NCBI GenBank assembly: GCA_947311845.1
Contig: CAMZMU010000117.1
Span: 76,613,232 to 76,677,231 of the forward strand
Origin: Poa pratensis
Taxonomy: Eukaryota; Streptophyta; Magnoliopsida; Poales; Poaceae
Length of the DNA: 64,000 nt
Reading direction: 5' to 3'
Position 1 is the stretch's first letter. Each line of letters begins with the position of its first letter. The notes beneath the pieces were generated by a model. It saw nothing but the letters and a program-made list of their open reading frames with translations, was not told the DNA's origin and searched no databases. Positions 43,276 through 55,489 of the stretch are shown piece by piece. A program made the translations under genes and the position numbers.

Positions 43276-46014
43276 AAAGTCCTAATGTGACAAACCCTGT
43301 TCTTGATGAAGCTTTTGATGAATTAGACCTTTCTTCACTTGGTAATACTTGATGCATGCTTTGTGCCTAGCTAAAAGGCGTTAAAGAAAAGCGCTTATGG
43401 GAGGCAACCCATTTTATTTTTCTGCAATTTTTCTTTTATTGAGTCAAGGAGTTTGTTTACTTCTGTAGCAACTCCTTTGTATCTTTATTTTCTCGCATTG
43501 TTGTGCCAAGAGTAGCCTCTAATGATAAGATGATGCTTAATTTTGATTGCTGCGCAGAAACAGATTTTTGCTGTTCACTGTACGAAATTCCTAAAATCAC
43601 CAGATTGTTAAAAAATCTGAAATTTTTGTGCGTAATCTTTATGAATGTCTGAAACTTTCATTAGTTCAGAGTTTCTCGATCTGAGCGTCGTAAGTGCCTC
43701 GAAAAAATTCGTCTTTGCGGACTGTTCTGTTTTAGACAGATTATGCCTTTTTATTTTTCGCATTCTCTCTTTTACTAGTGTTGAGTGAAATTCTTTTTTG
43801 GGTGGAAGAGCTTCACATAACATCAGTGGCTGTAGCTAATGTTTAAAGTAACAAATCATATTGCGTCTTTACAGAACATGTGAATTTTTGATTATGCACT
43901 AACCCTCTAATGAGATCTACTTTGAGTTTGGTGTGACGGAAGTTTTCAAGGGTCAAGAGAGAAGGATGATATAATAGGATCAAGAAGAGTGAAGAGCTTA
44001 AGCTTGGGGAGGCTCCCATGGATCTCCCCAGCATATTTCAAGAAGACTCAAGCGTCTAAGCTTGGGGATGCCCAAGGCATCCCCTTCTTCATCGTCAAAA
44101 TTATCAGGTCATCTCTAGTGAAACTATATTTTAATTCTTTCACATCATATGTGCTTTTCTTGGAGCGTCTGTGTGCTTTTATTTTCAGTATTGCATTTTA
44201 TTTTCAATAAAGCTTGACTGGACCCTAGCATTCTTGATTGGGAGAGAGACACGCTCCGCTTTTTCATGAGAATACTCCTATTCTTCACTTATATTTGTTG
44301 AGTATTCATATCTAGCGCTGTTCAGCTTTTAGCTCTTGTTTTCATGTATCTCTTGTCAGAGCTATTAGCTTTCTTTTGTAGAAAGTACTCTCTTGCTTCA
44401 CTTATATTTGTTTGGAGAGTTGATGAAATAAATTGATTGGTGTTTGGTTGGTTCAGAAAATGTTGCATGTGGTAATTGGTATAAGGAAAAACTTGCTTAA
44501 TCTTGTAGATCACTAAAATGGATAACTTGATGCTTGTCAATTGTTTTGAGTTAACAAGTAGATCATGATTAAATTGTGCATCACATGAGTTAAGCCTATT
44601 AGTGAAGAACTACCGTAAAGCTTGTTGAAAATTTGGTTTGCATCGGTGGTATCTCTAAGGTCTAGATATTTTCTAATAACAGGGTTTGGTTAACAAGGAA
44701 GACGGTATGAAGTCTTATAACGTTTGCAATATGTTTGTCATATAAAACTTGGTGTACGGGTTGATATTCTTGTTTGCTTACATAACCTTGCTAGCCTAAA
44801 CTCTGTACTGAGAGGGAATGCTTCTCGTGCATCCAAATCCTTGAGCCAAAATCCATGCCATTTGTGTCCACCATAACTACCTATATGTGGTATTTCCTTG
44901 CCACTCCAAGTAAATTTTTCATGTGCTACCTTTAAATTATTCAAAATGTTATTATTCCCTTTTTGTGTCAATGTTTACTAGCTCATGAGGAATTAGTGTG
45001 GTTATTCTTTATTCTATTTGTCGAGTGGACTTTTACACCTGGACTAGTGGCATATACATCCGCTTATCCAATAACTTGCAAAAAGAGCTGGCAACGGGGT
45101 GCCCAGTCCCAATTAATTACAACTTTAACCAATTAATTCTCTTCACACTTTTGCCCTGATTCATCAGTAAGCAATGACAAACAGTGAAATACCTGAATGT
45201 GTGTAAACCAAAGAGAAAGAGGGATGATCTGCCTTGCTGGTAGAAATAACGTCCTTCATGGGAGCCGCTCTTAAAAGTCCGTTCGACAGGTAGAATACTG
45301 TTCTCACCCGCTACCATTCGTTGACAATTAACAAACACCTCTCAAAAATAGATACTCCTCCATGGTATGTGATTGATGGAAGGCACCCGAGGATTCGGTT
45401 AGCCATGGCTTGTGTTAGCAAGGTTGGGAGGAGTATCAAATATTTTATGCAATCTCTATATGCTTTCAAAAACCTAAAAGCTCTAGCACATGATTTAATC
45501 CCTGCTTCCCTCTGCGAAGGGCCTTTCTTTTACTTTTATGTTGAGTCAGTTTTCCTATTCTTTCTGTCTTCCACAAGCAAACACTAGTGTCAACTTTGTT
45601 ACAACATGCGTTATATGCAATGTATTGGACTTGTTATACTACTTTGTGTTGACAATATCCATGAGATAAATATGTTGAAAGTTGAAGCAAATGCTGAAAC
45701 TAAATTCTTCCTTTGTGTTGATTAAATACCTTTTATTAGAAACTATTGCTTTATGAGTTAACACTTATGCAAAACTGTTTGATGCTTGTCTCGAAAGTAC
45801 TATTCATGAAAACGTTTAGCTTGTGTGATTCATTGTTTACTCATTATCTATTTGATAGCAAATTATAGACCATTGACTTGGATCACTTCATTCATTTACA
45901 TGTGCCTTGCAATATTATATGATCAAGATTATGATAGTAGCATGTCACCTCAAAAATTATTTGTTTTTATCGTTTACCTACTCGAGGACGAGTAGGAACT
46001 AAGCTTGGGGATGC
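43276..46014 (+). other. Non-coding 3' region of element B
   Basis: Carries the GCGCTT-N3-GGGAGGCAACCC box (43391-43410), AAGCTTGGGGA at 44000, 44058 and finally 46001-46011 as polypurine tract, and ACTCGAGGACGAG upstream of the last. No conserved coding frame. Confidence 0.7.
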
Positions 46015-47597
46015 TGATACGTCTCAAACGTATCTATAATTTTTGATGTTCCATGCTTGTTTTATACCAATTGCTACATGTTTTGCATCTACTTTATATC
46101 ACTTTTATACATTTTTTGGGACTAACCTATTAACAAGATGCCGAAGTGCCAGTTCCTGTTTTCTGCTGTTTTTGTATTCCAGAAAAGCTAGTCTGGAAAT
46201 ATTCTCGGAATTGGACGAAACTACACGGGGTCCCTATTTTACCAGAACACACTGACGGACAAGAGCACAGAGGAGCCACGGGGCCCCACACGCCAGGGCG
46301 CGGGCCCCCCTCTGCCGCGCCCTGGGGTGGTGTGGGCCCCTGGGGTCTCCAGCCGCCGCCCTTTCGCCTACTTATTCCCCCCGACGCGAAAACCCTAAGT
46401 ACCTGAGCAAATATCCACGAAAAGTTCCAGAGACGCCGCCGTCGTCAACCCTAGCTCGGGAGGGTTCAGAACCTCTTCCCGGCACCCTGCCGGAGAGGGG
46501 AATCGTCACCGGAGGCTTCTACATCGCCATGCCTGCCTCCGGAGTGATGCGTGAGTAGTTCATCCTTGGACTACGGGTCCATAGCAGTAGCTAGATGGTT
46601 GTCTCTCCACTTTGTGCCATCATGTTTAGATCTTGTGAGCTGCCCTACATGATCAAGATCATATTATTGTAATGCTACATGTTGTGTTTGCTGGGATCCG
46701 ATGAATATTGAATATTATGTCAAGTTGATTATCAATCTATCTTATATGTTATTTAAGATCTTGCATGCTTTCCGTTACTCGTAGATGCTTTGGCCAAGTA
46801 GATGCTTGTAACTCCAAGAGAGAGTATTTATGCTAGATAGTGGGTTCATGTCTCCGTTTAACCTGGGACAGTGACAGAAAGTTCTAAGGTTGTGGATGTG
46901 CTGTTGCCACTAGGGATAACCTAACGATGCTATGTCCACGGACATATGTGTTTGTTTACATTACGCACTTTACTTAATGCAATTATCCGTTGCTTGCAAC
47001 TTAATACCAACGGGGACTCGGATGACAACCCGGCGGTGGATTATTAGTCATAGATGCTGTTGGATAACGATCTATGTATTATGTCGTAATGCCCAATTAA
47101 ATATCATAGTAGTCAACATGTCATGTATATGCATTGTCATGCGCTCACTATTCGTCAATTGCCCAGCTGTAATTTGTTCACCCAACATGTTAGTTATCTT
47201 TTATGGAGAGACACCACTAGTGAACTGTGGACCCCGGTCCATTCTTTTACACTGATTAAACAACCACAAACTGCAAACTGTTCCTTTTTCATTCTCTGCA
47301 ATTTAATACTCATTTTCCACACCATACGTTTAATCCTTTGTTTTCAGCAAGCCAGTGAGATTGACAACCTCACTGTTTCGTTGGGGCAAAGTAGTTTGAT
47401 TGTGTTGTGTGCAGATTCCACGTCAACAGTCCAGACTCCCATCAACACTATTTTTCTGGCGCCGTTGACAACCTTCTGAAGAGTTGCTGCTCCTACTGGT
47501 TCGATAACCTTGGTTTCTTTCTGAGGGAAAACTTGCTGCTGACTACATCATACCTTCCTCTTGGGGTCTCCCAACGAACGTGTGTTTCACGTCATCA
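46015..47597 (+). repeat. 3' LTR of element B
   Basis: 1583 bp, nearly identical to the 5' LTR. It is followed by the TSD GACTT (47598-47602) and then the remainder of the 3' LTR of element A. Confidence 0.9.
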
Positions 47598-47602
47598 GAC
47601 TT

Positions 47603-48780
47603 CTCCACCGTCTCCATGATGAAGAGGGAGTAGTCCACCTCTGGACTATGGGTTTGTGGAAGTAACTTATGTATCTCTCCTCTCTTCAGCTTCACTAATT
47701 AGCACCGTATGAGCTGCTGAACATGATTACGGTCACCGTTGTAATACCTTTGTGGTGGATCTTTATGAGTTAATATATGTTTGAGATTGCAATGTTTGTT
47801 TCAGTTATGAGTATAGATGCATATTATGTACCCCGTTCTTGTCTACTTGTTTTGATCAAGCATGTTTATGAGAGCGTGTGTGGGGGAACGTGTGCATTAG
47901 TTGGAGTAACGGGGGGTGGATAGTGCAGTGAACGTGAGAGAAAGTTCTGCGATCCACTTTGGTATCTTTACCTTACTTTGTTACCTCACTAGGATAAACT
48001 AAAATACCATGCTACCGGGGATGTGGGCGTGACCATTGCCACTACTCCATGACTAGATCTAGCATGTTCTTATTTTCACTTCATGTCATGATACTTAATG
48101 CTATACTCTGAGTTATCTTAATTACTGAGGTGTTATGATTTAGTTCGCATCTTGGTGGAGTATAAGAGAGGTTAATAACCAAAAGATCTCTATGTTAGGA
48201 CGTGATGCCCATATATCTAAGTAACTTGTTATCAAACCCTGTGTTGCAATCTCATATGTTAACTGTGTGTGTTCCATTGTCTACCACTTTATAAAGAGAG
48301 AGTGCATTTGTGAAACCCTGAACCCTAGTCCATTTTTAATCATAAGAAACACCTTTCCAACACCATATACCACTTTCCTATTTTCAGCCATCATTAAATC
48401 CGAAAATACAAAAATACTTTTCATCTTGCATACATCATTCAAAAACCCAAAAATATCATTTATCATTGCATCCACCATCATTGCATATTTATTTCTTGTT
48501 TGCATTGCATAACTATCCTGATATCATTCTTACACCTTGTGCTTGACAACCACAGGTGAGGTTGAGGACCAAAACATCTAACCTTGTTTTGTAGGTAACC
48601 AAAAGAAGGATAAGAAGATAAATCTACCACTTCAGATTCCCCGAGAGTTCGATATTAAACCCTCGAGTCACCCCTCGTGGGGAAAACTGTCTTAAACTTA
48701 CTATACACTCTGCACTTGGAGTCTCAACCTAATCCCGTTTATTTTTGCAGGTATCAAAGCCTTGCTCTTCGGGACCATCA
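47603..48780 (+). repeat. 3' LTR of element A, second part
   Basis: Continues from 40802 after one TSD copy and matches 34448-35618 of the 5' LTR with few changes. It ends GGGACCATCA and is followed by the TSD GCCTT at 48781-48785. Confidence 0.9.
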
Positions 48781-48785
48781 GCCTT

Positions 48786-48988
48786 CTGTTCACTAAAGCA
48801 CACCAAGTGTCTCAACACTCCACCTTATAAGGTGGAGTTTGTCTCCTCCAACTAGCAATGTGGGACTAAACTTTAGTCCCCAACCAGCCATATAAATGGG
48901 CCATGAGATTTTAGAAATTTTAGTTGGGTCATGTGAAAAAGCTGTGATTTAATTTGGGCCATGGGCAAATGCCCATAAAATTCCAATA
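48786..48988 (-). mobile_element. Copia LTR, proximal part (minus strand)
   Basis: On the minus strand this follows the purine tract GACTTTGTGGGGGAT and opens TATTGGAATTTTATGGG. The expected TG start appears mutated to TA. It runs to the TSD of element A, and the rest of the LTR is at 32929-33741. Total LTR is about 1.0 kb with CAACA at the far end. Confidence 0.65.
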
Positions 48989-49544
48989 ATCCCCCACAAA
49001 GTCTCATTGGTACACATCTCATCATTCAGTTCCAAAACATTGTTTTATATACCGGTGCTTAGTGGAGACTGTTAAATTGAACTTCCACTTAGAAACTTAT
49101 GCTACACTAGATCACAACTTGGATAGTGGACTATGCCTTGAACTACAAGTTTGCTGCAAACTAGTTTCACACAAGCCCTTGACCGATACTGGGCTGCCGC
49201 AAGGCTTCCCCGCGGGTGGAGCTTATGCGTCATACTCCAAGACCTTTCATGAGTTTACTAGAGAGCACCCAACTCTCATAGACTACGACGTTTAATAGTC
49301 CGACTCATATAGGTGTATTACTCAAGAGATGCTCTGCAGGATAACATCTCCACTTATAAAAGTAAGCCGCTTGGAACACATTAAGATAAATCTCAACCTG
49401 CCATCCAGATCAGGAGAGTATTGCATCTTCACAGAGTGGGAAAAATAATGTAGGGATACTCTCCTCCCAGCTGACCAACAGCTTGTCACCCACTTCTAAT
49501 TCATGGGATCTCCGATCACATAGAGTGGTTTACCACTATGGACA

Positions 49545-50893
49545 ACTCATACCGTGGGTCTCAAACCCATCTCCCTCGATGCACTATCTATCACATTACG
49601 TGATAAACCCTTTGTGAAGGGATCTGCCAAGTTCTTAGACGTTTGGATATAATCCAACGCAATAACTCCGGAGTTCTTCAATTTTCTGACAGATTTCAAT
49701 CTCCTCTTCACATGCCTTGATGACTTCAATTATCCTTAGAACTTTTAATCTTAACTATCACAGTTTGATTATCACAGTTCATAAGGATAGCGGGTATTGG
49801 TTTTTCAACCACAGGTAAGTCCATCAAGAGCTCACGAAGCCACTCTGCTTCAACAGTGGCTGTGTCTAACGCTGTGAGTTCTGATTCCATAGTTGACCTC
49901 GTTAAGATGGTCCGCTTGCAAGACTTCCAGGAAACAGCGCCACCACCGAGTGTAAACACGTAACCACTCGTGGCCTTAATCTCATCAACATCAGATATCC
50001 AGTTTGAATCACTATAACCCTCCAGTACCCTCCGATACCCGGAGTAGTGAATTCCATAGCTCGCAGTGCCTTTTAAATAACGCATAACTCTCTCAAGAGC
50101 ATGCCAATGATCATCTCCCGGATTAGAAACAAACCGGCTCAACTTGCTCACAACAAAAGAGATGTCAGGCCTCGTGGCACAAGCCAAATACATAAGCGAG
50201 CCAATAATCTGAGAATATCTCAGCTGATCTCTAGCACTCTGTTGATTCTTTCGAAGCAACAGACTAGGATCATATGGTGTCGGAGAAGGCTTGCAGTCGT
50301 CATAACCGAAGCGACTCAAGACCTTTTCCACATAGTGAGACTGAATCAGTGTAATCCCACCATTACCATCTCTCAGCAGCTTGATGTTCAAGATAACATC
50401 AGCCACTCCTAGATCATTCATCTCAAAACAGCGAGATAAGAAATCATTAACCTCCTTAATCAATTCAAGGTTGGTTCCAAAGATCAGTATGTCATCGACA
50501 TACAGACAGAGAATAACTCCCTCGCCCCGACCATCGCGATAGTACACACACTTGTCAGATTCGTTTACAACAAAACCTGCAGCAGTTAAAGTTCTTTCAA
50601 ACTTTTCATGCCATTACTTAGGAGCTTGCTTCAGGCCATATAAAGACTTCAACAACTTGCACACCTTTGCTTCCTGACCAGGTACTACAAAACCATCGGG
50701 CTGATCCATGTAAATTTTCTCGTCTAACTCTCCATTTAGGAAAGCTGTCTTAACGTCCATTTGATGAACGAGAAGACCATGCGAGGCAGCCAACGAAAGT
50801 AGCACACGAATCGTGGTCAGTCTAGCCACAGGTGAGTAAGTATCAAAGAAGTCTTCACCTTCTTTCTGGGTAAAACCCTTGGCCACAAGCTGC
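49545..50893 (-). pseudogene. Ty1/copia reverse transcriptase and RNase H, truncated
   Basis: The minus-strand frame from 50893 carries FFDTYSPVARLTTIR, HQMDVKTAFLNGELDEKIYM and LLKSLYGLKQAPK. A stop codon (50614-50616) follows where the family usually has Gln. From 50547 it continues with [10 protein letters not shown] (catalytic YVDD), [25 protein letters not shown] and the RNase H blocks GYSDSNW and [14 protein letters not shown] frameshift near 49727 precedes the closing ADPFTKGL segment. The N-terminal reverse transcriptase, integrase and gag are missing. Sequence stops at the CACTA terminus at 50894. It belongs with the minus-strand LTR pieces. Confidence 0.88.
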
Positions 50894-51258
50894 CACTACA
50901 AGAAATATGCTAACTTATGATCTTTTGACAGTGACCCTGAAAATATTGGTCATAGATCTATGACCATTTTGTACCATTTGGTCACTCGCTGTTTTGGAGG
51001 GTCTAAACTCGAAAATATAATGACCAAATCTGTCAGAAAGGTCATAATCTCCTTACATGAATTGGTCATAATGCAAATAACACTAATTTAACATATTTTT
51101 TCTAGCCGATTACGACCAATTTAAATGGTCATTCACATGAGTTGACAGCCAACTCAGCAGTCTCGCCTATGTGTCATTGCTTATGTGTCATTTTCGCTTA
51201 GTTGTCACTCTGATTGGACAGCCAACTCAGCAGTCTCGCCTACGTGTCACTGCTTATG
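50894..51258 (+). mobile_element. CACTA transposon terminus
   Basis: CACTACAAGAAATATGC at 50894 is a classic CACTA terminal inverted repeat. It is followed by subterminal GGTCAT/ATGACC motifs typical of grass elements. A 42-bp direct repeat (from 51144 and 51217, starting GACAGCCAACTCAGCAG) lies further in. The other terminus was not found in the window; another LTR interrupts at 51259. Confidence 0.75.
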
Positions 51259-52140
51259 TGTAACATCCCAATATTTTGGAATGTTTAAAAATCACTAAAA
51301 ATTGAAACTTTTGTTTTTGTTAAACAGAAAACATTAAAATTCTAACAGAAACCAAATAATAGAAAACATTTGGCATCTTCAAAAAAACTTTAATAGTTTA
51401 AAATATCCAAGTAATCTTTAATTTCAAAATTTGAGTTTAGTTTAAATTATTTTATTCAAGGTATTTCAAAGAAACCTTCATCTCCTAAAATGTTTTATTC
51501 CAATTATTAGATTTTAAATATTTCACTTTTGACTATTTATTAAACCCTAAAACAATATCTATAAGGTATTTTAAAGCTTGTTCTATTTTAAAAAAATGTT
51601 TTGATAAATTAAATTTATTTGAAAAAAATAATTTTAAAATTACTTATTTTAATATTTACATTTGTGGTAGTTTTATTTGATTTTAAAAAGTCACAAATGA
51701 TTTTATTAAAAACCTATTTTAAAATGACATAAAGTGTCAATTAAGCAAATATACAATATTTTGAATTTATATTTTTGAAATGTATTGGAAAAGTGTGCTT
51801 GAATATTTTAAATGATAGATATTAATTTTACCAAACTGTTGAAACAAGTTTGAAGTATTTTGGACTTTTAAAACAAAAGATATAAAAGAAATAAGAAAAA
51901 CAGAAATAAAAAAAGAGAAAGAAAAAAATAACGGGCCGCCTGCCCGAACCGAACTGGGGCGAAGCCCATCTCCTCAGCCAGCAAGCAGCCCATGTTCTTT
52001 TTTTCTCTCTCCTTTCTTCTATTTTTCTGTTGGGCCGAATCTGGCCCAACTAGGGGAGGCGGGGGCCGGTCGGCCTGGTTCGGCTGCGCTGGTGGGCTGG
52101 GCCGGCTCGGTTGATTCTTTTTTTTTGTTCTTTTCTTTAT
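51259..52140 (+). mobile_element. LTR fragment with TGTAACATCCC start
   Basis: Starts TGTAACATCCCAATATTT, AT-rich for about 650 bases and then GC-rich with GGGCCG-type phrases, the same layout as the minus-strand LTR at 1-752. End and TSD were not identified; the right limit is approximate. Confidence 0.5.
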
Positions 52141-52233
52141 ATTCTTTTCTGTTTTCTTTTATAACTTTTAATTTTGAACTCCAATTTCAACCAAATAAAT
52201 TTTGAAAATTTTGTAAAGATGTCCTCTGTCCTT

Positions 52234-53048
52234 CGTTTGTGTCTAGTGGTTGAATCATGTGAATATTTTGGCGTATCTCTGATGAAATGGATACTTGTGA
52301 GCCTAAAAATGAAATTTCGAAAAAATAACGGGCAAGCTATGTGGCGGCAACAGTTCAAAATCTAGCGGTTTCCAGCTGAATCGGCAGGGTACCGTTTAAA
52401 TGGGAATAAATAGGTAAATAGCTCGGAAATGCATTCCTTTGGGTGAATGTACATAGAATGATGTCTACTTTGTGACAAGCATGTACGGTGCCATTTTGGA
52501 CGACACTCTCGGTAGCCGCTTCACAAAAAATGCTATTTTAAGCACTTGAAAAATGAAAAGTGGGTTTTTTTGTGAAACATGTCGAAATCTTTGTTCGGCA
52601 ACATTGCTTTCCATCCCACAATGAACACTTGGGCCAATTTTGGGCACATTTGGACAAACTATGTCATGAATGTGGCCAAAACATTGCTCCTTCATCTTGA
52701 AACCTATGAATGTTCGTTCGTGATAGCAAGTTTCTGAGAACACTTTTTCTATATAACTTTCTTATTGCAAGTTTATATTTTTTTTCTCGTAACTAAGTCA
52801 CATATGATGACGCTACGCGAAGGTTTTCCATTATTTTGAATTTTTTTGAATTTTGTGTGCTCATTTGAAAATCTAGTCGAATTCGTGGCCGTGACCGTTT
52901 GTGTCTAGTGGTTGAATCATGTGGATATTTTGGCGTATCTCTGATGAAATGGATACTTGTGAGCCTAAAAATGAAATTTCGAAAAAATAACGGGCAAGCT
53001 ATGTGGCGGCTACAGTTCAAAATCTAGCGGTTTCCAACTGAATCGGCA
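52234..53048 (+). repeat. Pair of 153-bp direct repeats
   Basis: 52234-52386 and 52896-53048 are nearly identical, both starting CGTTTGTGTCTAGTGGTTG and ending TCGGCA. The 509 bases between them are unique. Composition resembles subterminal CACTA DNA, but that assignment is uncertain. The short frames here are not genes. Confidence 0.88.
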
Positions 53049-53543
53049 TACTCCATCATTGACGGCGGGTCTCGGTGGCGTGGCGCCGCGGGGTCTTGGC
53101 GATGGACGCAGGATGATGGACACGTGCAGGGCGATGGTGATGTCTGGCGTCATGGCAGCGTCCACGGTAAGCCTAGCAAGGTCATTGCATTTGATCACTC
53201 TTGAAGATGGATTGGTGGAAGACGGCGGCGGCGGAGTATCAGTGTGCGCATTGGCGCGCGTCGTGTGTCTGTTGAACCGGTTTGTGCTCACGGCTTGCTA
53301 TTAGGCGGCGTGGTTGTAGCCTCCGGATTTAGATGTTGTGCGTTGGTGTGCGAGGTCTTGGCACTTGGCTGTGACCGTTCCACCCCCTTCATCAAGCTTA
53401 TAGGTGTAGCACGTTGTCTCCTGGATGGTGGCTTCCGGTTGATCGATGTGTCTATTTGTAGTCTTGGTGGTTTCAATTTTCTCTTATTAATAAAAACGGT
53501 TGTGGGCATCGTTTGGGGGAACTCCCTCCATTTCAAAAAAAAA
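53049..53543 (+). mobile_element. LINE-like 3' tail
   Basis: GC-rich sequence ends with CTTATTAATAAAAACGG, a G/T-rich 3'-UTR phrase and nine A (53535-53543), the pattern of grass LINE 3' ends. No TSD or coding part was recognised. Confidence 0.45.
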
Positions 53544-53559
53544 CAATCATCGCTGTGTT

Positions 53560-53945
53560 TCTTGAAGATGGAGTTTCCCATCTATGATGGGCAAGTTGAT
53601 CCATTGGTATGGCTAAACCGTTGCGAGCAATTCTTTGGCACACGGCGCACGCCCTCTACTGAGAAGGTGGGCCTTGCATCCTTCCACCTGGCTGGCTACG
53701 CATAGATTTGGTACCCACACTACAACGGTGCTTATGGAGTTCCCAATTGGCGCCGCCTCACTGATTTTATAAATATTCAATTTGGACCACTGTCTCGCAG
53801 CAACGCCCCACGAGAACTCCTCCTTCACGCGCACAAGCACGGCGGCAGAGTTCAACAAGAAGTTTAACACACTCTTGTGTCGAGCGCCGTCACATCCGGA
53901 GGATCAAGTTGTTTCCATCTACACCACGCTTGTGATAATTTTCCT
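53560..53945 (+). pseudogene. Ty3/gypsy gag fragment
   Basis: From 53568 the frame reads MEFPIYDGQVDPLVWLNRCE then FFGTRRTPSTEKVGLASFHL, the start of a chromovirus-type gag. A stop interrupts at 53703. Further gag-like blocks (WRRLTDFINIQFGP) follow, with more stops and shifts. It abuts the truncated 3' end of the SCPL gene on the opposite strand. Confidence 0.65.
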
Positions 53946-55059
53946 TACCACAATAGAACTTCAAAATTTTATGAGTGGAGTATTGGAGTAAATTAAGATG
54001 GACTTACTTGGCAATCCATTGCAGGACGGGGTGGTGGACGTTTCAGAACTCCATTTTCCTCCTTTAGGATCTTTCTTTCTGTGGTCCGATCGTTTGGTCG
54101 GGGAGACACATAAAAGCACTTCTTATACAAAATGTGTGGATGGGAGATTTCATCATACAACTGCGGGGATACATCAATTAGTTGTTACGAGAATAGCTAG
54201 ATGACGTATTAAGGTGTGAACCAGAATCACATAATAAGTTTATTGTGCAAGTGAAATGCAGGTGAATGGCATGGTCGAGACAGGAAATTCGTATCCTTCA
54301 TTTTCACTGAATTTATGGACAAATGAAGAGTGGGAAAGCCCAAGCAGTTATATCCTTACTTGGTTGAATTTGGCCATAGCTTGAACGCAAAGCACTTTCT
54401 TGGCGATGGCATAATCTCCTGCTTGGCAGTGCTCCGTTATCGTCTTAAGATTGATCACATGCAAGCACATGGACATGGAATTAGGTAACATCATATGGGG
54501 AATCTTTCAGTAGTTAGCTGCAGGTCAACAGCGATCGACCAAGAGTTGGGAGCGAGTCTAATCAATCACCTCGTACAGCTGATCTGAAATGATTCCCATT
54601 CCATGAAGAAACGGAACTCTCGATTCATGATCATTGCTTTCGCCTGTAACCGGGTTGCCTACTAGATAGCCCTGATCATTTTTTGATCACAACACAAACT
54701 GTGGTCAGATTGAGATTATTAACCTTAATCCGTTTCTATCATTAATACCTGTAAATAAATATTTTTGAAACAAGCCAAAAAACTTTACCTATTTGATTGA
54801 TTAAGAAGAGGGATTTTTTTAAAGTACAACGGCGAAGCCAAAAATGGCTCCAAATTACAAGCCTACTCTTGTGGTAGGATATTACTCAGGTGCTTAGCAC
54901 CGACAGCTTCCAAATAGCGGTGTGAATGAATACTGTGTGAATAATAGAGTACCTTGAGATTAATTAGGGGTCTCGATCCAGCTTCAATATCTGAAATTAA
55001 CAGGATAGTGTTGTAGCATGAATAGACCATTCACCTTTCCAAAGCACCTTAGAGACAAG

Positions 55060-55257
55060 CAGAGGCGTATCCAGTGGGGGTGACATGGGTGTCATGGCAC
55101 CCCCTAAAATATGTTGAAATTAATTTAGATACTAATAGTTGGACAAATTTTTGCTAATTGCAACAAGTATTTGGACTAATTGTGTCCAAATGTTCAGTAT
55201 AATAGAGAAGTTTTTAAGCTTGGCACCCCCACCAATTTCATCCTAAATCCGCCACTG
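55060..55257. mobile_element. hAT-type MITE in SCPL intron 4
   Basis: 198 bp, with imperfect ends CAGAGGCGTATCCAGTGG and (inverted) CAGTGGCGGATTTAGGAT. It is flanked by the perfect 8-bp TSD GAGACAAG (55052-55059 and 55258-55265), the TSD length of hAT elements. It has no coding capacity and does not touch splice sites. Confidence 0.88.
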
Positions 55258-55489
55258 GAGACAAGTCACCCTAGTAGTGTACTACCTTCTGAGATCTTCT
55301 GTGCGAGGAATGGAACCAGCTTTCCAGCGTACGAGTCTCCGCCTATGTAGAAAGGATTTGCGAGGTAATCTGGATGCTGAGCGAACCACTGATCCAGAAG
55401 AAAAACACACAAATTAGTAACCAACAACCAATCAAAACTATGTTCTCCTTCTTGTACGTATGGTCCTGACAAGTAGCTAACTGATATAA

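Larger units (their letters stand above)
40803..47597 (+). mobile_element. Athila-lineage element B, nested in the 3' LTR of A
   Basis: LTRs start TGATACGTCTCAAACG and end CACGTCATCA (5' LTR 40803-42393, 3' LTR 46015-47597). The TSD GACTT is perfect (40798-40802 and 47598-47602). A tRNA-Asp primer-binding site lies at 42405-42422. The internal region has only a broken gag-like gene. LTR start and gag sequence resemble the abundant Sabrina/WHAM-type elements of Triticeae (recalled, not searched). The LTRs differ mainly in one GC-rich patch (about 41010-41160), so insertion is recent. Confidence 0.88.
33742..48780 (+). mobile_element. Athila-lineage element A (gag-PR only), interrupted by element B
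   Basis: LTRs start TGATGCATGTAAAATGC and end GG(A/G)..CATCA. The 5' LTR is 33899-35618, with an extra 130-bp duplicated start at 33742. The 3' LTR is 40256-40802 plus 47603-48780. The TSD is GCCTT (33737-33741 and 48781-48785). The primer-binding site TGGCGCCGTTGCCGGGGA (from 35629) is complementary to the 3' end of plant tRNA-Asp. Only gag and protease are encoded; pol is absent, so it depended on an autonomous partner. Confidence 0.88.

Noticed and set aside
53998..54204. Plus-strand frame first taken as continuation of the gypsy gag fragment
   Set aside because: The minus strand here is SCPL exon 8 (54160-54008) with correct splice sites, so the plus frame is a shadow.
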